Assembly (NCBI RefSeq): GCF_006715395.1
Contig: NZ_VFNC01000003.1
Coordinates: 124,001 to 188,000, forward strand
Source: Streptomyces sp. SLBN-31
Lineage (GTDB): Bacteria > Actinomycetota > Actinomycetes > Streptomycetales > Streptomycetaceae
Reading direction: 5' to 3'
DNA length: 64,000 nt
Shown: positions 1-8,567 of the stretch, in pieces
Layout: each line of letters opens with the position of its first letter
Numbering within the stretch: the stretch's first letter is position 1
The notes under the pieces: generated by a model
The model's database searches: none
Seen by the model: the letters and a program-made list of their open reading frames with translations, nothing else
Told to the model about the DNA's origin: nothing
Position numbers and translations under genes: made by a program

Positions 1-391
1 CCATGTCGATCACGGTGAGCGCGGCGACGGAGACCGCGGTGAGGGCCTCCATCTCGACGCCCGTGCGGTCCGTGGTCTTCACGGTGGCCGTGATCTCCAC
101 GGCGTCGTCCGCGACCGACAGATCCAGTTTCACACCGGACACCGCGAGGGGGTGACAGAGCGGGATGAGGTCCGGGGTGCGCTTGGCGCCCATGATCCCC
201 GCGATTCGCGCGGTGGCGAGGGCGTCGCCCTTGGGCATGCCCTCCCCGCGCAGCAGCTCGACCACACGCGGTGAGACGAGTACGCGTCCGCTGGCCCGCG
301 CGGTGCGCGCGGTCACGTCCTTGCCGGATACGTCGACCATGCGGGCGGCGCCCGCCTCGTCGATGTGCGTCAGTCGGTCCTGCGTACTCAT
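1..391 (-). CDS. moaC: Cyclic pyranopterin monophosphate synthase MoaC (partial)
   Basis: MoaC works in molybdenum cofactor synthesis, converting 3',8-cH2GTP to cyclic pyranopterin monophosphate in the cytoplasm. The visible 130 residues begin [14 protein letters not shown] and contain the family stretches [15 protein letters not shown] and [20 protein letters not shown], which sit around the active site. The C-terminus lies beyond the left edge of the window, so roughly the last 30 residues are missing. It follows moeA in the same direction after about 130 bases, so galU-moeA-moaC may be one transcript. The identification is firm. Confidence 0.93.
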   Translation of the reverse strand, partial: MSTQDRLTHIDEAGAARMVDVSGKDVTARTARASGRVLVSPRVVELLRGEGMPKGDALATARIAGIMGAKRTPDLIPLCHPLAVSGVKLDLSVADDAVEITATVKTTDRTGVEMEALTAVSVAALTVIDM

Positions 392-521
392 GCTGTGCGG
401 CGCTCCCGGTCCGGGCCCCTCGCGGTGCGGCGCGTGGGCCTGTTGTGCGCGACACGGTACCCCCATGTCGGCGCAGACAACGGACCAGGACTGCCCCATG
501 GTCCGGCACGCGCGCGTGGGC

Positions 522-1844
522 TCAGCCGAGCAGGACGACCTCGACTTCGGTACCGGGCTCGACGGACTCCACGTCCTCCGGGACGACGATCAGCGCGTCG
601 GCGTGCGCGAGCGCCGCGACCAGGTGCGATCCGGCACCGCCGACCGGGGTCACGCCGCCGTCCGCGTACGTCCCGCGCAGGAACTGCCGCCGGCCCTTCG
701 GCGAGGTCAGCGCGTTGTCGGCGGCGAGGGTGGCGCGGGTCGTGGGCCGGTGGACGTCGTCGAGCCCCATCAGGGTGCGGATCGCGGGACGGACGAACAG
801 CTCGAAGGAGACGTACGACGAGACGGGGTTGCCGGGGAGGGCGAGCAGCGGGGTGTGGTCGGGGCCGATGGAACCGAAGCCCTGGGGCTTTCCGGGCTGC
901 ATGGCCAGCTTGCGGAACTCCACTCCGCTGCCCGCCTCGTCCTCGTCCCCGACGTGTGACAGGGCTTCCTTGACGACGTCGTACGCCCCGACACTGACGC
1001 CTCCCGTGGTGACCATGAGGTCGGCGCGCACGAGCTGGTCCTCGATGGTCGAGCGCAGTGTCTCGGCGTCGTCGGCGACCGCGCCCACGCGGTAGGCGAT
1101 GGCACCGGCGTCCCGGGCGGCGGCGGTGAGGGCGAAGCTGTTGGAGTCGTAGATCTGGCCGCTGCCCAGTTGCTCGTCGGGCTGGACGAGTTCGCTGCCG
1201 GTGGAGACGACGACCACGCGCGGGCGCGGGCGTACGCGAACCGTGCCGCGCCCGATCGCGGCGAGCAGACCGATCTGCGGCGGCCCGAGGACAGTGCCCG
1301 CCTCCAGCGCCCGGTCACCGGCCTTCACGTCGCTGCCCATGGCGCGCACGTGCGCGCGTGCCTCGGCCGACCGGTACACGTGCACGTGCCCCTCGGCGCC
1401 CTCGGGGGCCAGGCTACGGGCGCGCATCCCGGTCACCGGGCCTTCGCCGAGGCCCCCGTCGGTCCACTCGACGGGCACGACGGTCTCCGCCCCGGGCGGC
1501 AGCGGGGCACCGGTCATGATGCGGGCGGCCTGGCCGGGGCCCACGTGGAGCAGGTCCGCCTGGCCCGCCGCGACGTCCCCGACGACGTCCAGCACCGCGG
1601 GGAACTCCTCGCTCGCGCCCGCGACATCCGCGACCCGCACCGCGTACCCGTCCATGGAGCTGTTGTCGAACGGCGGCAGCGATACCGGCACCGTGACGTC
1701 CTCGACCAGGACGCAGCCCTGCGCGTCCAGGAGGTTCAGCTCGATGGGCTCCAGGGGGCGGACGGTCGTGAGGATGTCCTCCAGGTGTTCGTCCACCGAC
1801 CACAGGTGGTCCGGGCCGGTGGCGCGGGTCGCGGCGCTGCTCAA
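522..1844 (-). CDS. moeA: Molybdopterin molybdenumtransferase MoeA
   Basis: MoeA inserts molybdate into adenylylated molybdopterin. The 440-residue length is usual for the family. Visible motifs are [18 protein letters not shown] and the C-terminal [15 protein letters not shown], which belong to the MoeA/gephyrin core, followed by a C-terminal beta domain. The gene starts 4 bases after the galU stop, which suggests co-transcription and perhaps translational coupling, and moaC follows. This galU-moeA-moaC arrangement is, from memory, common in Streptomyces. No odd features were seen. Confidence 0.95.
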   Translation of the reverse strand: MSSAATRATGPDHLWSVDEHLEDILTTVRPLEPIELNLLDAQGCVLVEDVTVPVSLPPFDNSSMDGYAVRVADVAGASEEFPAVLDVVGDVAAGQADLLHVGPGQAARIMTGAPLPPGAETVVPVEWTDGGLGEGPVTGMRARSLAPEGAEGHVHVYRSAEARAHVRAMGSDVKAGDRALEAGTVLGPPQIGLLAAIGRGTVRVRPRPRVVVVSTGSELVQPDEQLGSGQIYDSNSFALTAAARDAGAIAYRVGAVADDAETLRSTIEDQLVRADLMVTTGGVSVGAYDVVKEALSHVGDEDEAGSGVEFRKLAMQPGKPQGFGSIGPDHTPLLALPGNPVSSYVSFELFVRPAIRTLMGLDDVHRPTTRATLAADNALTSPKGRRQFLRGTYADGGVTPVGGAGSHLVAALAHADALIVVPEDVESVEPGTEVEVVLLG

Positions 1845-1848
1845 ATCC

Positions 1849-2751
1849 CTACATCTCCTCGGCTACGTAACTGCGAAGCCAGGTCCGGAAGTCCGGGCCC
1901 AGGTCTTCACGTTCGCACGCGAGTCTGACAATGGCACGCAGATAGTCGCCACGGTCCCCGGTGTCATAGCGACGGCCCTTGAAGACCACGCCGTGCACCG
2001 GACCGCCGACCTTCTCGTCCTGCGCGAGCTGCTGCAGGGCGTCGGTGAGCTGGATCTCGCCGCCTCGGCCCGGCTCGGTCTTGCGCAGTATGTCGAAGAT
2101 GTGCGGGTCGAGGACGTAGCGGCCGATGATCGCGAAGTTCGAGGGGGCGTCGGAGGCGTCGGGCTTCTCGACCATGCCCGTCACCCGGACGACGTCGCCG
2201 TCCTCGGTGGCCTCGACGGCCGCGCACCCGTAGAGGTGGATCTGCTCCGGGGCGACCTCCATGAGCGCGATGACGCTGCCGCCGCACTGCTCCTGGACCT
2301 CGACCATGCGGGCGAGAAGCGGGTCGCGCGGGTCGATCAGGTCGTCGCCGAGCAGGACGGCGAAGGGCTCGTGCCCGACGTGCGGGGCGGCGCACAGCAC
2401 GGCGTGACCCAGGCCCCTGGGGTCGCCCTGGCGCACGTAGTGCATGGTGGCAAGGTCGCTGGACTCCTGGACCTTGGCGAGCCGCTTGGCGTCGCCCTTC
2501 TTCTGCAGGGCCGACTCGAGCTCGTAGTTGCGGTCGAAGTGGTCCTCGAGGGGGCGCTTGTTGCGGCCTGTGATCATGAGGACGTCGTCGAGACCGGCGG
2601 ACACGGCCTCCTCGACCACGTACTGGATAGCCGGCTTGTCGACGACCGGCAGCATCTCCTTGGGAGTGGCCTTGGTGGCCGGCAGGAACCGGGTGCCGAG
2701 ACCTGCTGCGGGGATGACAGCCTTGCTGATCCTGGGTTGCGCCTGAGTCAT
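1849..2751 (-). CDS. galU: UTP-glucose-1-phosphate uridylyltransferase
   Basis: GalU makes UDP-glucose from UTP and glucose-1-phosphate for cell-surface glycans and glycolipids. The 300-residue protein has the nucleotidyltransferase signature GLGTRFLP at residues 17-24 and KEMLPVVDKP from residue 31, which bind the UTP phosphates and the sugar phosphate. The ATG is preceded by a TAGGGT box 7 bases upstream and no Shine-Dalgarno sequence, so the mRNA is probably leaderless. It is divergent from the 5-formyl-THF cyclo-ligase gene across an 86-base gap. Confidence 0.95.
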   Translation of the reverse strand: MTQAQPRISKAVIPAAGLGTRFLPATKATPKEMLPVVDKPAIQYVVEEAVSAGLDDVLMITGRNKRPLEDHFDRNYELESALQKKGDAKRLAKVQESSDLATMHYVRQGDPRGLGHAVLCAAPHVGHEPFAVLLGDDLIDPRDPLLARMVEVQEQCGGSVIALMEVAPEQIHLYGCAAVEATEDGDVVRVTGMVEKPDASDAPSNFAIIGRYVLDPHIFDILRKTEPGRGGEIQLTDALQQLAQDEKVGGPVHGVVFKGRRYDTGDRGDYLRAIVRLACEREDLGPDFRTWLRSYVAEEM

Positions 2752-2758
2752 GTCCGCA

Positions 2759-2764
2759 ACCCTA
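2759..2764 (-). promoter_or_regulatory. Probable -10 box for a leaderless galU transcript
   Basis: On the minus strand TAGGGT lies exactly 7 bases before the galU ATG. That is the spacing expected when transcription starts at the start codon, as is common in Streptomyces. No convincing -35 box is visible. The spacing and match are seen; the leaderless start is inferred. Confidence 0.5.
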
Positions 2765-2837
2765 TCCGGTGCCTTGGGAGGGAATCTGAGGCTCCGATTA
2801 ATTGGCTCTCATATGAGCGCATTAGGAGGGATACGCG

Positions 2838-3470
2838 GTGCCAGACGCAAGTCACGACGGACGTGCGGCCGAGCCTGACAAGCGAATGTTGCGGCGAGAG
2901 CTCCTCGCGGTGAGAAACAGGTTGACGGCGGATGACGTGCAAAAAGCCGCGGAGGCGCTGGCTGGGCGCGCTCTCGAACTGCCTGAGCTGGCGCAGGCGC
3001 GCACCGTGGCGGCGTACGTCTCGGTCGGAAGCGAACCGGGCACCCTCGCGCTGTTGGACGCGCTGCGCGCGCGGGGCGTGCGGGTCCTGCTCCCGGCGCT
3101 CCTGCCCGACAACGACCTGGACTGGGGCGCGTACACCGGCGAACACTCCCTCGCACGCGTCCAACACAGCGGCAGAATGGCGCTGTTCGAGCCGTCCGGG
3201 GTACGTCTCGGGCCGGAAGCCGTGACCGAGGCGGACGTCGTGCTGCTGCCGGGGCTCGCGGTCGACGCGCGCGGTATGCGTCTGGGACGCGGCGGCGGAT
3301 CGTACGACCGCGTGCTCGCCCGCCTGGAGCGCGCGGGCGCACGCCCCGCGCTCGTGGTCCTGCTGTACGACACTGAGGTCGTCGAGCGCGTGCCGGAGGA
3401 GGCGCACGACCGGCCTGTGCACGCGGTGGTGACGCCGTCGGGCTTGCGCCGCTTCCGTAGCGGCGCGTGA
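2838..3470 (+). CDS. 5-formyltetrahydrofolate cyclo-ligase
   Basis: The enzyme converts 5-formyl-THF to 5,10-methenyl-THF with ATP, returning the storage folate to the one-carbon pool. The 210-residue protein carries the signature GRGGGSYDR at residues 150-158, which contacts ATP and substrate, and a basic N-terminal helix region (RRELLAVRNRL). The GTG start is chosen because AGGAGGG lies 7 bases upstream. It is divergent from galU and converges on the penicillin acylase gene, with a strong terminator between them. Confidence 0.93.
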   Translation: MPDASHDGRAAEPDKRMLRRELLAVRNRLTADDVQKAAEALAGRALELPELAQARTVAAYVSVGSEPGTLALLDALRARGVRVLLPALLPDNDLDWGAYTGEHSLARVQHSGRMALFEPSGVRLGPEAVTEADVVLLPGLAVDARGMRLGRGGGSYDRVLARLERAGARPALVVLLYDTEVVERVPEEAHDRPVHAVVTPSGLRRFRSGA

Positions 3471-3624
3471 ACTCCCGGGAGGCGCGCGTCGATCTCCACG
3501 CGCCCCGCCTCCTGCGCTCACGCCCCGCGCACCCCCAGCCCCAGCGCACCCCACGCCTCGCGAGCCCCGCACACACCCTCTGCCCATGCGCGGAATGCAC
3601 GGAAACCCCCTTCTCCCACGCGCC

Positions 3625-3662
3625 GGAAAGGGGCCCCTCACACCGGTGAAGGGCCCCTTTTT
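3625..3662. terminator. Bidirectional rho-independent terminator
   Basis: A 10-base perfect stem (AAAGGGGCCC paired with GGGCCCCTTT) with a 14-base loop ends in a run of T on the plus strand and starts with a run of A. It sits between the convergent cyclo-ligase and penicillin acylase genes, so it can serve both. Confidence 0.85.
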
Positions 3663-3688
3663 CCGATCCGCGCTCTACCGTCGGCGGC

Positions 3689-6463
3689 TCACGGCTTCAG
3701 TACCAGCGTGTCCCTGGCGTTGTTGTCGACCGCCTTCTGCGAGAAGTCCCAGTCGAGGAGTTCGCCCTTGGCCCACTTGCCGGTCTGGTCGGTGTAGTGG
3801 GCGCTGAAGGCGTGCCCGGAGGCGCCGGTGAGGTTGATCCACTTCGATTTGTCGAGGTCGCCGAGGTTGACCACCATGCGCATCGACGGCACCCAGACGA
3901 CGCCGTAGCCTCCCGCGGCGTTCCAACCGGTGGCATTCACCGTCGCCTCGCCGCCGCTGAGCTTCCAGGGGCCGCGGTTGAGGATGCGCTGGAGGAAAGC
4001 GGGTCCTTCGGTGCCGAGCGTCTGGTTCTTCAGGAACAGGCGGTGCAGCCGGCCCCAGCTCCAGGAGTCGATGTCCTTGCCCAGCTTGGCGGTCAGCTCC
4101 CAGCGGGCGTCGATCATCGCGCGCTTGAACAGGTCGTCGCGGTTGTCGCTCGCGCCCGGCCGGGTCAGCGACTTGGGGGTGGACCACCAGTCGCTCTTGG
4201 GGTCGTTCATGAGGTTGCGCACGACCTCGAACCAGCGGTCGCCGCCGTCCGGCTGCGCCTGGTCGGTGTCGCGCTCGCCGCACTCGCGGACCTTGTTCGT
4301 CTCGTCCGCGGGCCCGGTTGTGTTGACGGGGTCGACCCACAGGCACTGGCCCTGGACGCGCAGCTCCTTTGGCAGCTTGTTGCCGAAGGCGAGCTTGAGG
4401 ACGTTGCGCCAGACCGCGTTGAAGTAGGCGGCCGCCGCGGAGTCGGCGTCCTGGGTGTAGTCCCAGCCCTCGAGGAGCTCCTGCGCCTCGCGGACGCTCT
4501 TGTCCCCGATGTCGATCTTCAGCAGCTTGGGCACGAGCAGCTTGGCGATCTCGCTGCTGTTGTCGAGCTGCATCTGCCGCATGTCGTCGGTGGAGACCTT
4601 GCCGCCGCCCTTGATCTTCGACTCGATCAGGTCGCTGATGCGCTGGCTGCGGGTGCCGTAACCCCAGTCGGTGGTGAGGGTGTAGGGATACTTGTCCTTG
4701 TCGATCACGGCCTGGTTGGCGGTGACGATGTAGCCGCGCTTGGGGTTGAACTCGTAGGGCAGCGCGTCCTTCGGGACGTACCCGGTCCACTTGTAGTCGG
4801 AGTCCCAGCCCGGCACGGGGATCGAGCCGTCGTCCTTCTTCGCGCGCGTGGGGATCTTTCCGGGCAGCGTGTAGCCGATGTTGGTCTTGTCGGCGTAGAC
4901 GAGGTTCTGCGACGGCACGTCGAACAGGGTGGCGGCGGAACGGAAGTCGCTCCAGTTCGACGCCCTGTCCATGGCGAAGACGGCGTCCATGGAGTTACCA
5001 GGGTCGAGTGCCGTCCAGCGCAGGGCGATGCCGTAGCCGTCGCCGCGGTCGGGCGCCGCGGTGTCGACGGAGGCCTTCTTGCCGACCTTCACGAGTTCGT
5101 CGTCCCGGTCGGACAGCAGAGGCATGCCGTCGGCGGTCTCACGGACGATGATCTTCTTGGACGCGCCCCCGGCGACCTTGATGGTCTCCTCGCGGGTCTT
5201 GAAGGGCTTGACGGTGCCGTCGTAGAGGTACCCGTCGCCGTTGATCTTCTCCAGGTACAGGTCGGTGACGTCGACGCCGGAGTTGGTCATGCCCCAGGCG
5301 ATGTTCTGGTTGTGGCCGATGATCACGCCGGGCATGCCGGCGAAGGTGTAACCAGTGACGTCGTACCGGCACTTGCTGGAGACCGTGCGGCAGTGCAGGC
5401 CCATCTGGTACCAGACGGACGGCAGCGAGGCCGACAGGTGCGGGTCGTTGGCGAGGAGGGGGTGACCGGTGATGGTGTGGCTGCCGGCGACGACCCATGA
5501 GTTGGAACCGATGCCCTGGCCGTTCACACCGACGGCCGTGGGAACGTTGTCCAGGACGTTGTAGAGGCCCGAGAGCTGGCTCTGCAGGGCCGAGGTCCCC
5601 GACGTCGACGACGTGCCCGTAGAACCGCTTGTGGAGGTTCCGCCGGTGGAGGTTCCGCCGGTGGAGGAGGAGCCCTTCTGCTCGAACGTCTTGGTGAACG
5701 AGTTGTACTCGCCCTCCTGCACGATCGCCTTGTTGCGGCTGTACGGGTAGTCCGGGTACAGGTCGGCGATCTGCTTGGGGCCGAGGCGGCTGGTCATCAG
5801 GGCGCGGTCGATCTCGTCCTGCATGTTGCCGCGCAGGTCCCAGGCCATCGCCTTCAGCCACGAGATCGAGTCGACAGGGGTCCACTTCGCCGGCTTGTAG
5901 TCGTTGGTGAAGCCCAGGGCGGCGTACTCCAGGGAGATGTCCTTGCCATTCTTGCCCTGCAGGTAGGCGTTGACTCCCTTGGCGTACGCCTGGAGGTACT
6001 TCTTGGAAGAGGCCGACAGCTTGGTGTCGTACTCCTCCTTGGCGACGCGGTCCCAGCCCAGGGTGCGCAGGAACTCGTCGTTCTTAAACTGGCTCTTGCC
6101 GAACATCTCCGACAGGCGCCCGGAGGTCATGTGACGGCGCACGTCCATCTCGTAGAACCGGTCCTGCGCCTGGACGAAGCCCTGCGCCATGAACAGGTCC
6201 TCGTCGGAGGAGGCGTAGATCTGCGAGATGCCGTAACCGTCGCGCTTGACGTCGACGGGCCCTGACAGACCGTCGAGCGTGAGCGACCCCTTCGTCTGCG
6301 GGAAGGACGCGCGCACCGTACTGATGGACCAGTACGCCCCGTAGGCGATGCCTCCGATGATGGCCAGGACCAGTACCAGCACGACGAGTCGGGCTTTTCG
6401 CCCCTTCTTCCTGCCGGACTTGCCAGGCTTGTCACCCGTTGTGGCGGTGGTGTTGGGGGGCAT
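3689..6463 (-). CDS. Penicillin acylase family protein (S45 Ntn-hydrolase), membrane-anchored or exported
   Basis: This 924-residue protein belongs to the S45 family, which hydrolyses amides such as penicillins or acyl-homoserine lactones. A basic N-terminus (to about residue 26) and one hydrophobic segment (about 26-48) suggest export or membrane anchoring. The predicted beta-chain start is Ser320 in GSNSWVVAG, the usual autocatalytic nucleophile of the family. Just before it, about residues 270-300, is a Ser/Thr/Gly repeat linker that should form the spacer peptide. An AAGGA sequence precedes the ATG. The substrate cannot be told from sequence. Confidence 0.88.
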   Translation of the reverse strand: MPPNTTATTGDKPGKSGRKKGRKARLVVLVLVLAIIGGIAYGAYWSISTVRASFPQTKGSLTLDGLSGPVDVKRDGYGISQIYASSDEDLFMAQGFVQAQDRFYEMDVRRHMTSGRLSEMFGKSQFKNDEFLRTLGWDRVAKEEYDTKLSASSKKYLQAYAKGVNAYLQGKNGKDISLEYAALGFTNDYKPAKWTPVDSISWLKAMAWDLRGNMQDEIDRALMTSRLGPKQIADLYPDYPYSRNKAIVQEGEYNSFTKTFEQKGSSSTGGTSTGGTSTSGSTGTSSTSGTSALQSQLSGLYNVLDNVPTAVGVNGQGIGSNSWVVAGSHTITGHPLLANDPHLSASLPSVWYQMGLHCRTVSSKCRYDVTGYTFAGMPGVIIGHNQNIAWGMTNSGVDVTDLYLEKINGDGYLYDGTVKPFKTREETIKVAGGASKKIIVRETADGMPLLSDRDDELVKVGKKASVDTAAPDRGDGYGIALRWTALDPGNSMDAVFAMDRASNWSDFRSAATLFDVPSQNLVYADKTNIGYTLPGKIPTRAKKDDGSIPVPGWDSDYKWTGYVPKDALPYEFNPKRGYIVTANQAVIDKDKYPYTLTTDWGYGTRSQRISDLIESKIKGGGKVSTDDMRQMQLDNSSEIAKLLVPKLLKIDIGDKSVREAQELLEGWDYTQDADSAAAAYFNAVWRNVLKLAFGNKLPKELRVQGQCLWVDPVNTTGPADETNKVRECGERDTDQAQPDGGDRWFEVVRNLMNDPKSDWWSTPKSLTRPGASDNRDDLFKRAMIDARWELTAKLGKDIDSWSWGRLHRLFLKNQTLGTEGPAFLQRILNRGPWKLSGGEATVNATGWNAAGGYGVVWVPSMRMVVNLGDLDKSKWINLTGASGHAFSAHYTDQTGKWAKGELLDWDFSQKAVDNNARDTLVLKP
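5631..5667 (-). repeat. 15-bp in-frame tandem repeat in the acylase linker
   Basis: The 15-mer GTGGAGGTTCCGCCG (plus strand) occurs twice in tandem at 5631-5660, followed by a partial third copy. It encodes the TSTGG repeat units just upstream of the processing site of the acylase. Length variation here would change only the spacer peptide. Confidence 0.85.
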
Positions 6464-6599
6464 CGCTGTCCTTGCTGTCCTAACGCGAGCGGCAGGCGGT
6501 CCTGGAGTGCTGGAGCAACCATAGGCGCAGGGCCCTGTGCCCCTTGACGCGGAGTCGGGAACGAGAGCCGGCCGGTGTTCGATCTTGCCTCGGCGAGCG

Positions 6600-6628
6600 T
6601 CAAGAAATCGTCAAGAGTTAGGTAAGGT
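6600..6628 (+). promoter_or_regulatory. Candidate promoter of the K+/H+ antiporter gene
   Basis: TCAAGA at 6600-6605 and TAAGGT at 6623-6628 are separated by 17 bases in an AT-richer pocket. TAAGGT is a good Streptomyces -10, while the -35 is only moderate. Transcription would start near 6636, leaving a 5' UTR of about 60-90 bases. Confidence 0.4.
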
Positions 6629-6692
6629 AACGAAGTACTTGGATGCGGAGTTCGACGACTTCGTGTCCTATGTACGAGAGCTCCCGCGCGGG

Positions 6693-8228
6693 ATGCGTGT
6701 GAGCCGGGGAAGGGAACGGCCGCTGACTGTCCACCACCTCAACCAGCTTCTGCTCGTCTGCTCGCTCGTTCTGCTCGTCGCTGTGGCAGCGGTTCGGATC
6801 TCCTCGCGCAGCGGGCTCCCCAGCCTGCTCGTTTACCTGGGGATCGGGGTCCTGATGGGCCAGGACGGCATCGGCGACATCCACTTCGACAACACCGAGC
6901 TGACCCAGGTCATCGGATACGCCGCCCTCGTGGTGATCCTGGCCGAGGGCGGTCTGGGCACGAAGTGGAAGGAGGTCAGGCCGGCCCTGCCGGCCGCCTC
7001 CGCGCTGGCGCTGGCGGGGGTCGGGGTGAGCGTCGGGGTCACGGCGTCGGCGGCGCACTACCTGATCGGGCTGGAGTGGCGGCAGGCGCTCATCGTCGGG
7101 GCGGTCGTCTCCTCGACGGACGCGGCGGCGGTGTTCTCGGTGCTGCGGAAAATTCCCCTCCCCGCGCGCGTGACGGGCACCCTGGAAGCCGAGTCCGGCT
7201 TCAACGACGCCCCCGTGGTCATCCTGGTGGTCGCCTTCTCCACGGCGGGACCCGTGGAGCACTGGTACGTACTGGTGGGTGAGATAGCGCTGGAACTGGC
7301 CATCGGCGCGGCCATCGGGCTCACCGTGGGCTGGCTCGGCTCCTGGGGCCTGCGGCACGTGGCCCTGCCCGCCTCCGGCCTGTATCCGATCGCCGTCATG
7401 GCGATCGCCGTCACGGCGTACGCGGGCGGCGCGCTGGCGCACGGCAGCGGCTTCCTCGGCGTCTACCTCGCCTCGATGGTGATGGGCAACGCCAAGCTGC
7501 CGCACTGGCCCGCCACGCGCGGATTCGCCGACGGGCTCGGCTGGATTGCCCAGATCGGCATGTTCGTCCTGCTCGGACTCCTGGTGACGCCGCACGAACT
7601 CGGCGACGACGTGGTGCCCGCGCTCGTCATCGGCCTGGTGCTCACCATGGTCGCGCGCCCCCTGAGCGTGGTGCTGTGCCTCACGCCGTTCCGGGTGCCG
7701 TGGCAGGAGCAGGCTCTGATGTCCTGGGCCGGACTGCGCGGCGCGGTGCCCATCATCCTGGCGACGATCCCGATGGTGGAGGGCGTCGACGCCAGCCGCC
7801 GCATCTTCAACATCGTCTTCGTGCTGGTCGTCGTCTACACCCTGATCCAGGGCCCGACGCTGCCCTGGCTCGCCCGCCAGCTGCGCCTGGGAGGAAGCGG
7901 TGAGGCCGCCGACCTGGGCATCGAGTCCGCCCCCCTGGAGCGGCTGCGCGGGCACCTGCTGTCCGTCGCCATCCCCGAGGGCTCGAAGATGCACGGCGTC
8001 GAGGTCAACGAGCTGCGCCTGCCCGCCGGCGCCGCCGTCACCCTCGTCGTCCGCGACGGAAAATCGTTTGTCCCCCTGCCGACGACGGTGCTGCGCAAAG
8101 GCGACGAGCTCCTCGTCGTCGCCACGGATCCCGTCCGGGACGCCGCGGAGAAGCGCCTGCGCGCCGTCGGGCGCGGGGGCAAGCTGGCTGGGTGGCTGGG
8201 CGCGAACGGGGCGGGCGCGGAGCGCTGA
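6693..8228 (+). CDS. Potassium/proton antiporter, NhaP2/CPA family with TrkA-C domain
   Basis: The protein should exchange K+ (or Na+) for protons across the membrane. It has about 12-13 hydrophobic segments, including STDAAAVFSVLR and ESGFNDAPVV, which fit the ion-binding aspartates of CPA exchangers, then a C-terminal TrkA-C regulatory domain (about the last 90 residues). The start is uncertain. ATG 6693 is used here, but CTG 6723 has the better Shine-Dalgarno (GGGGAAGGGA, 8 bases upstream) and gives a protein beginning TVHHLNQLLL, so the true start may be 6723. Confidence 0.88.
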   Translation: MRVSRGRERPLTVHHLNQLLLVCSLVLLVAVAAVRISSRSGLPSLLVYLGIGVLMGQDGIGDIHFDNTELTQVIGYAALVVILAEGGLGTKWKEVRPALPAASALALAGVGVSVGVTASAAHYLIGLEWRQALIVGAVVSSTDAAAVFSVLRKIPLPARVTGTLEAESGFNDAPVVILVVAFSTAGPVEHWYVLVGEIALELAIGAAIGLTVGWLGSWGLRHVALPASGLYPIAVMAIAVTAYAGGALAHGSGFLGVYLASMVMGNAKLPHWPATRGFADGLGWIAQIGMFVLLGLLVTPHELGDDVVPALVIGLVLTMVARPLSVVLCLTPFRVPWQEQALMSWAGLRGAVPIILATIPMVEGVDASRRIFNIVFVLVVVYTLIQGPTLPWLARQLRLGGSGEAADLGIESAPLERLRGHLLSVAIPEGSKMHGVEVNELRLPAGAAVTLVVRDGKSFVPLPTTVLRKGDELLVVATDPVRDAAEKRLRAVGRGGKLAGWLGANGAGAER

Positions 8229-8391
8229 GTACGGGGCTCCGAGTACGGGGCGCCGAGCGTGGGGGGCGCAGCGCGCGACGCGGCTCGCGTGACGTTAAGG
8301 GCGTATTTCGTACGGTTCACACCCCCGCCAATCACAGGCGAACCGGGCCGATGGTGCTCGCTTTCACAGGCACACCGCTGATCGATCCTTG

Positions 8392-8560
8392 TAGGATGAA
8401 GGCAGACCCAGATCGAACCAACTCTGCCTGACGCAGAGCTGGCGCGACCGTATGGCGGTCGGGCTGCCCTCCACTGCGGGCACCGGCATCTACCGCAGTC
8501 CGCGCAAGAGGACAGCTCTCGGCGCCCCCGCACGGGCGCGCTACCAGGCGGCAGAAAGGC
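8392..8560 (+). ncRNA. Structured 5' leader or small RNA upstream of an MFS gene
   Basis: A TAGGAT -10-like box at 8392-8397 is followed by four clear hairpins: CTCTGC/GCAGAG (8422-8438), CGACCG/CGGTCG (8445-8461), ACTGCGG/CCGCAGT (8473-8499) and GCGCCC/GGGCGC (8522-8539). GGCAGA at 8401-8406 can also pair with TCTGCC at 8423-8428, which excludes the first hairpin, as in an attenuator or riboswitch. No ORF fills the stretch. It does not match any RNA family I can recall (not SRP RNA, 6S, tmRNA or 6C RNA). The hairpins are seen; the function is inferred. Confidence 0.45.
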
Positions 8561-8567
8561 ACGGGCC

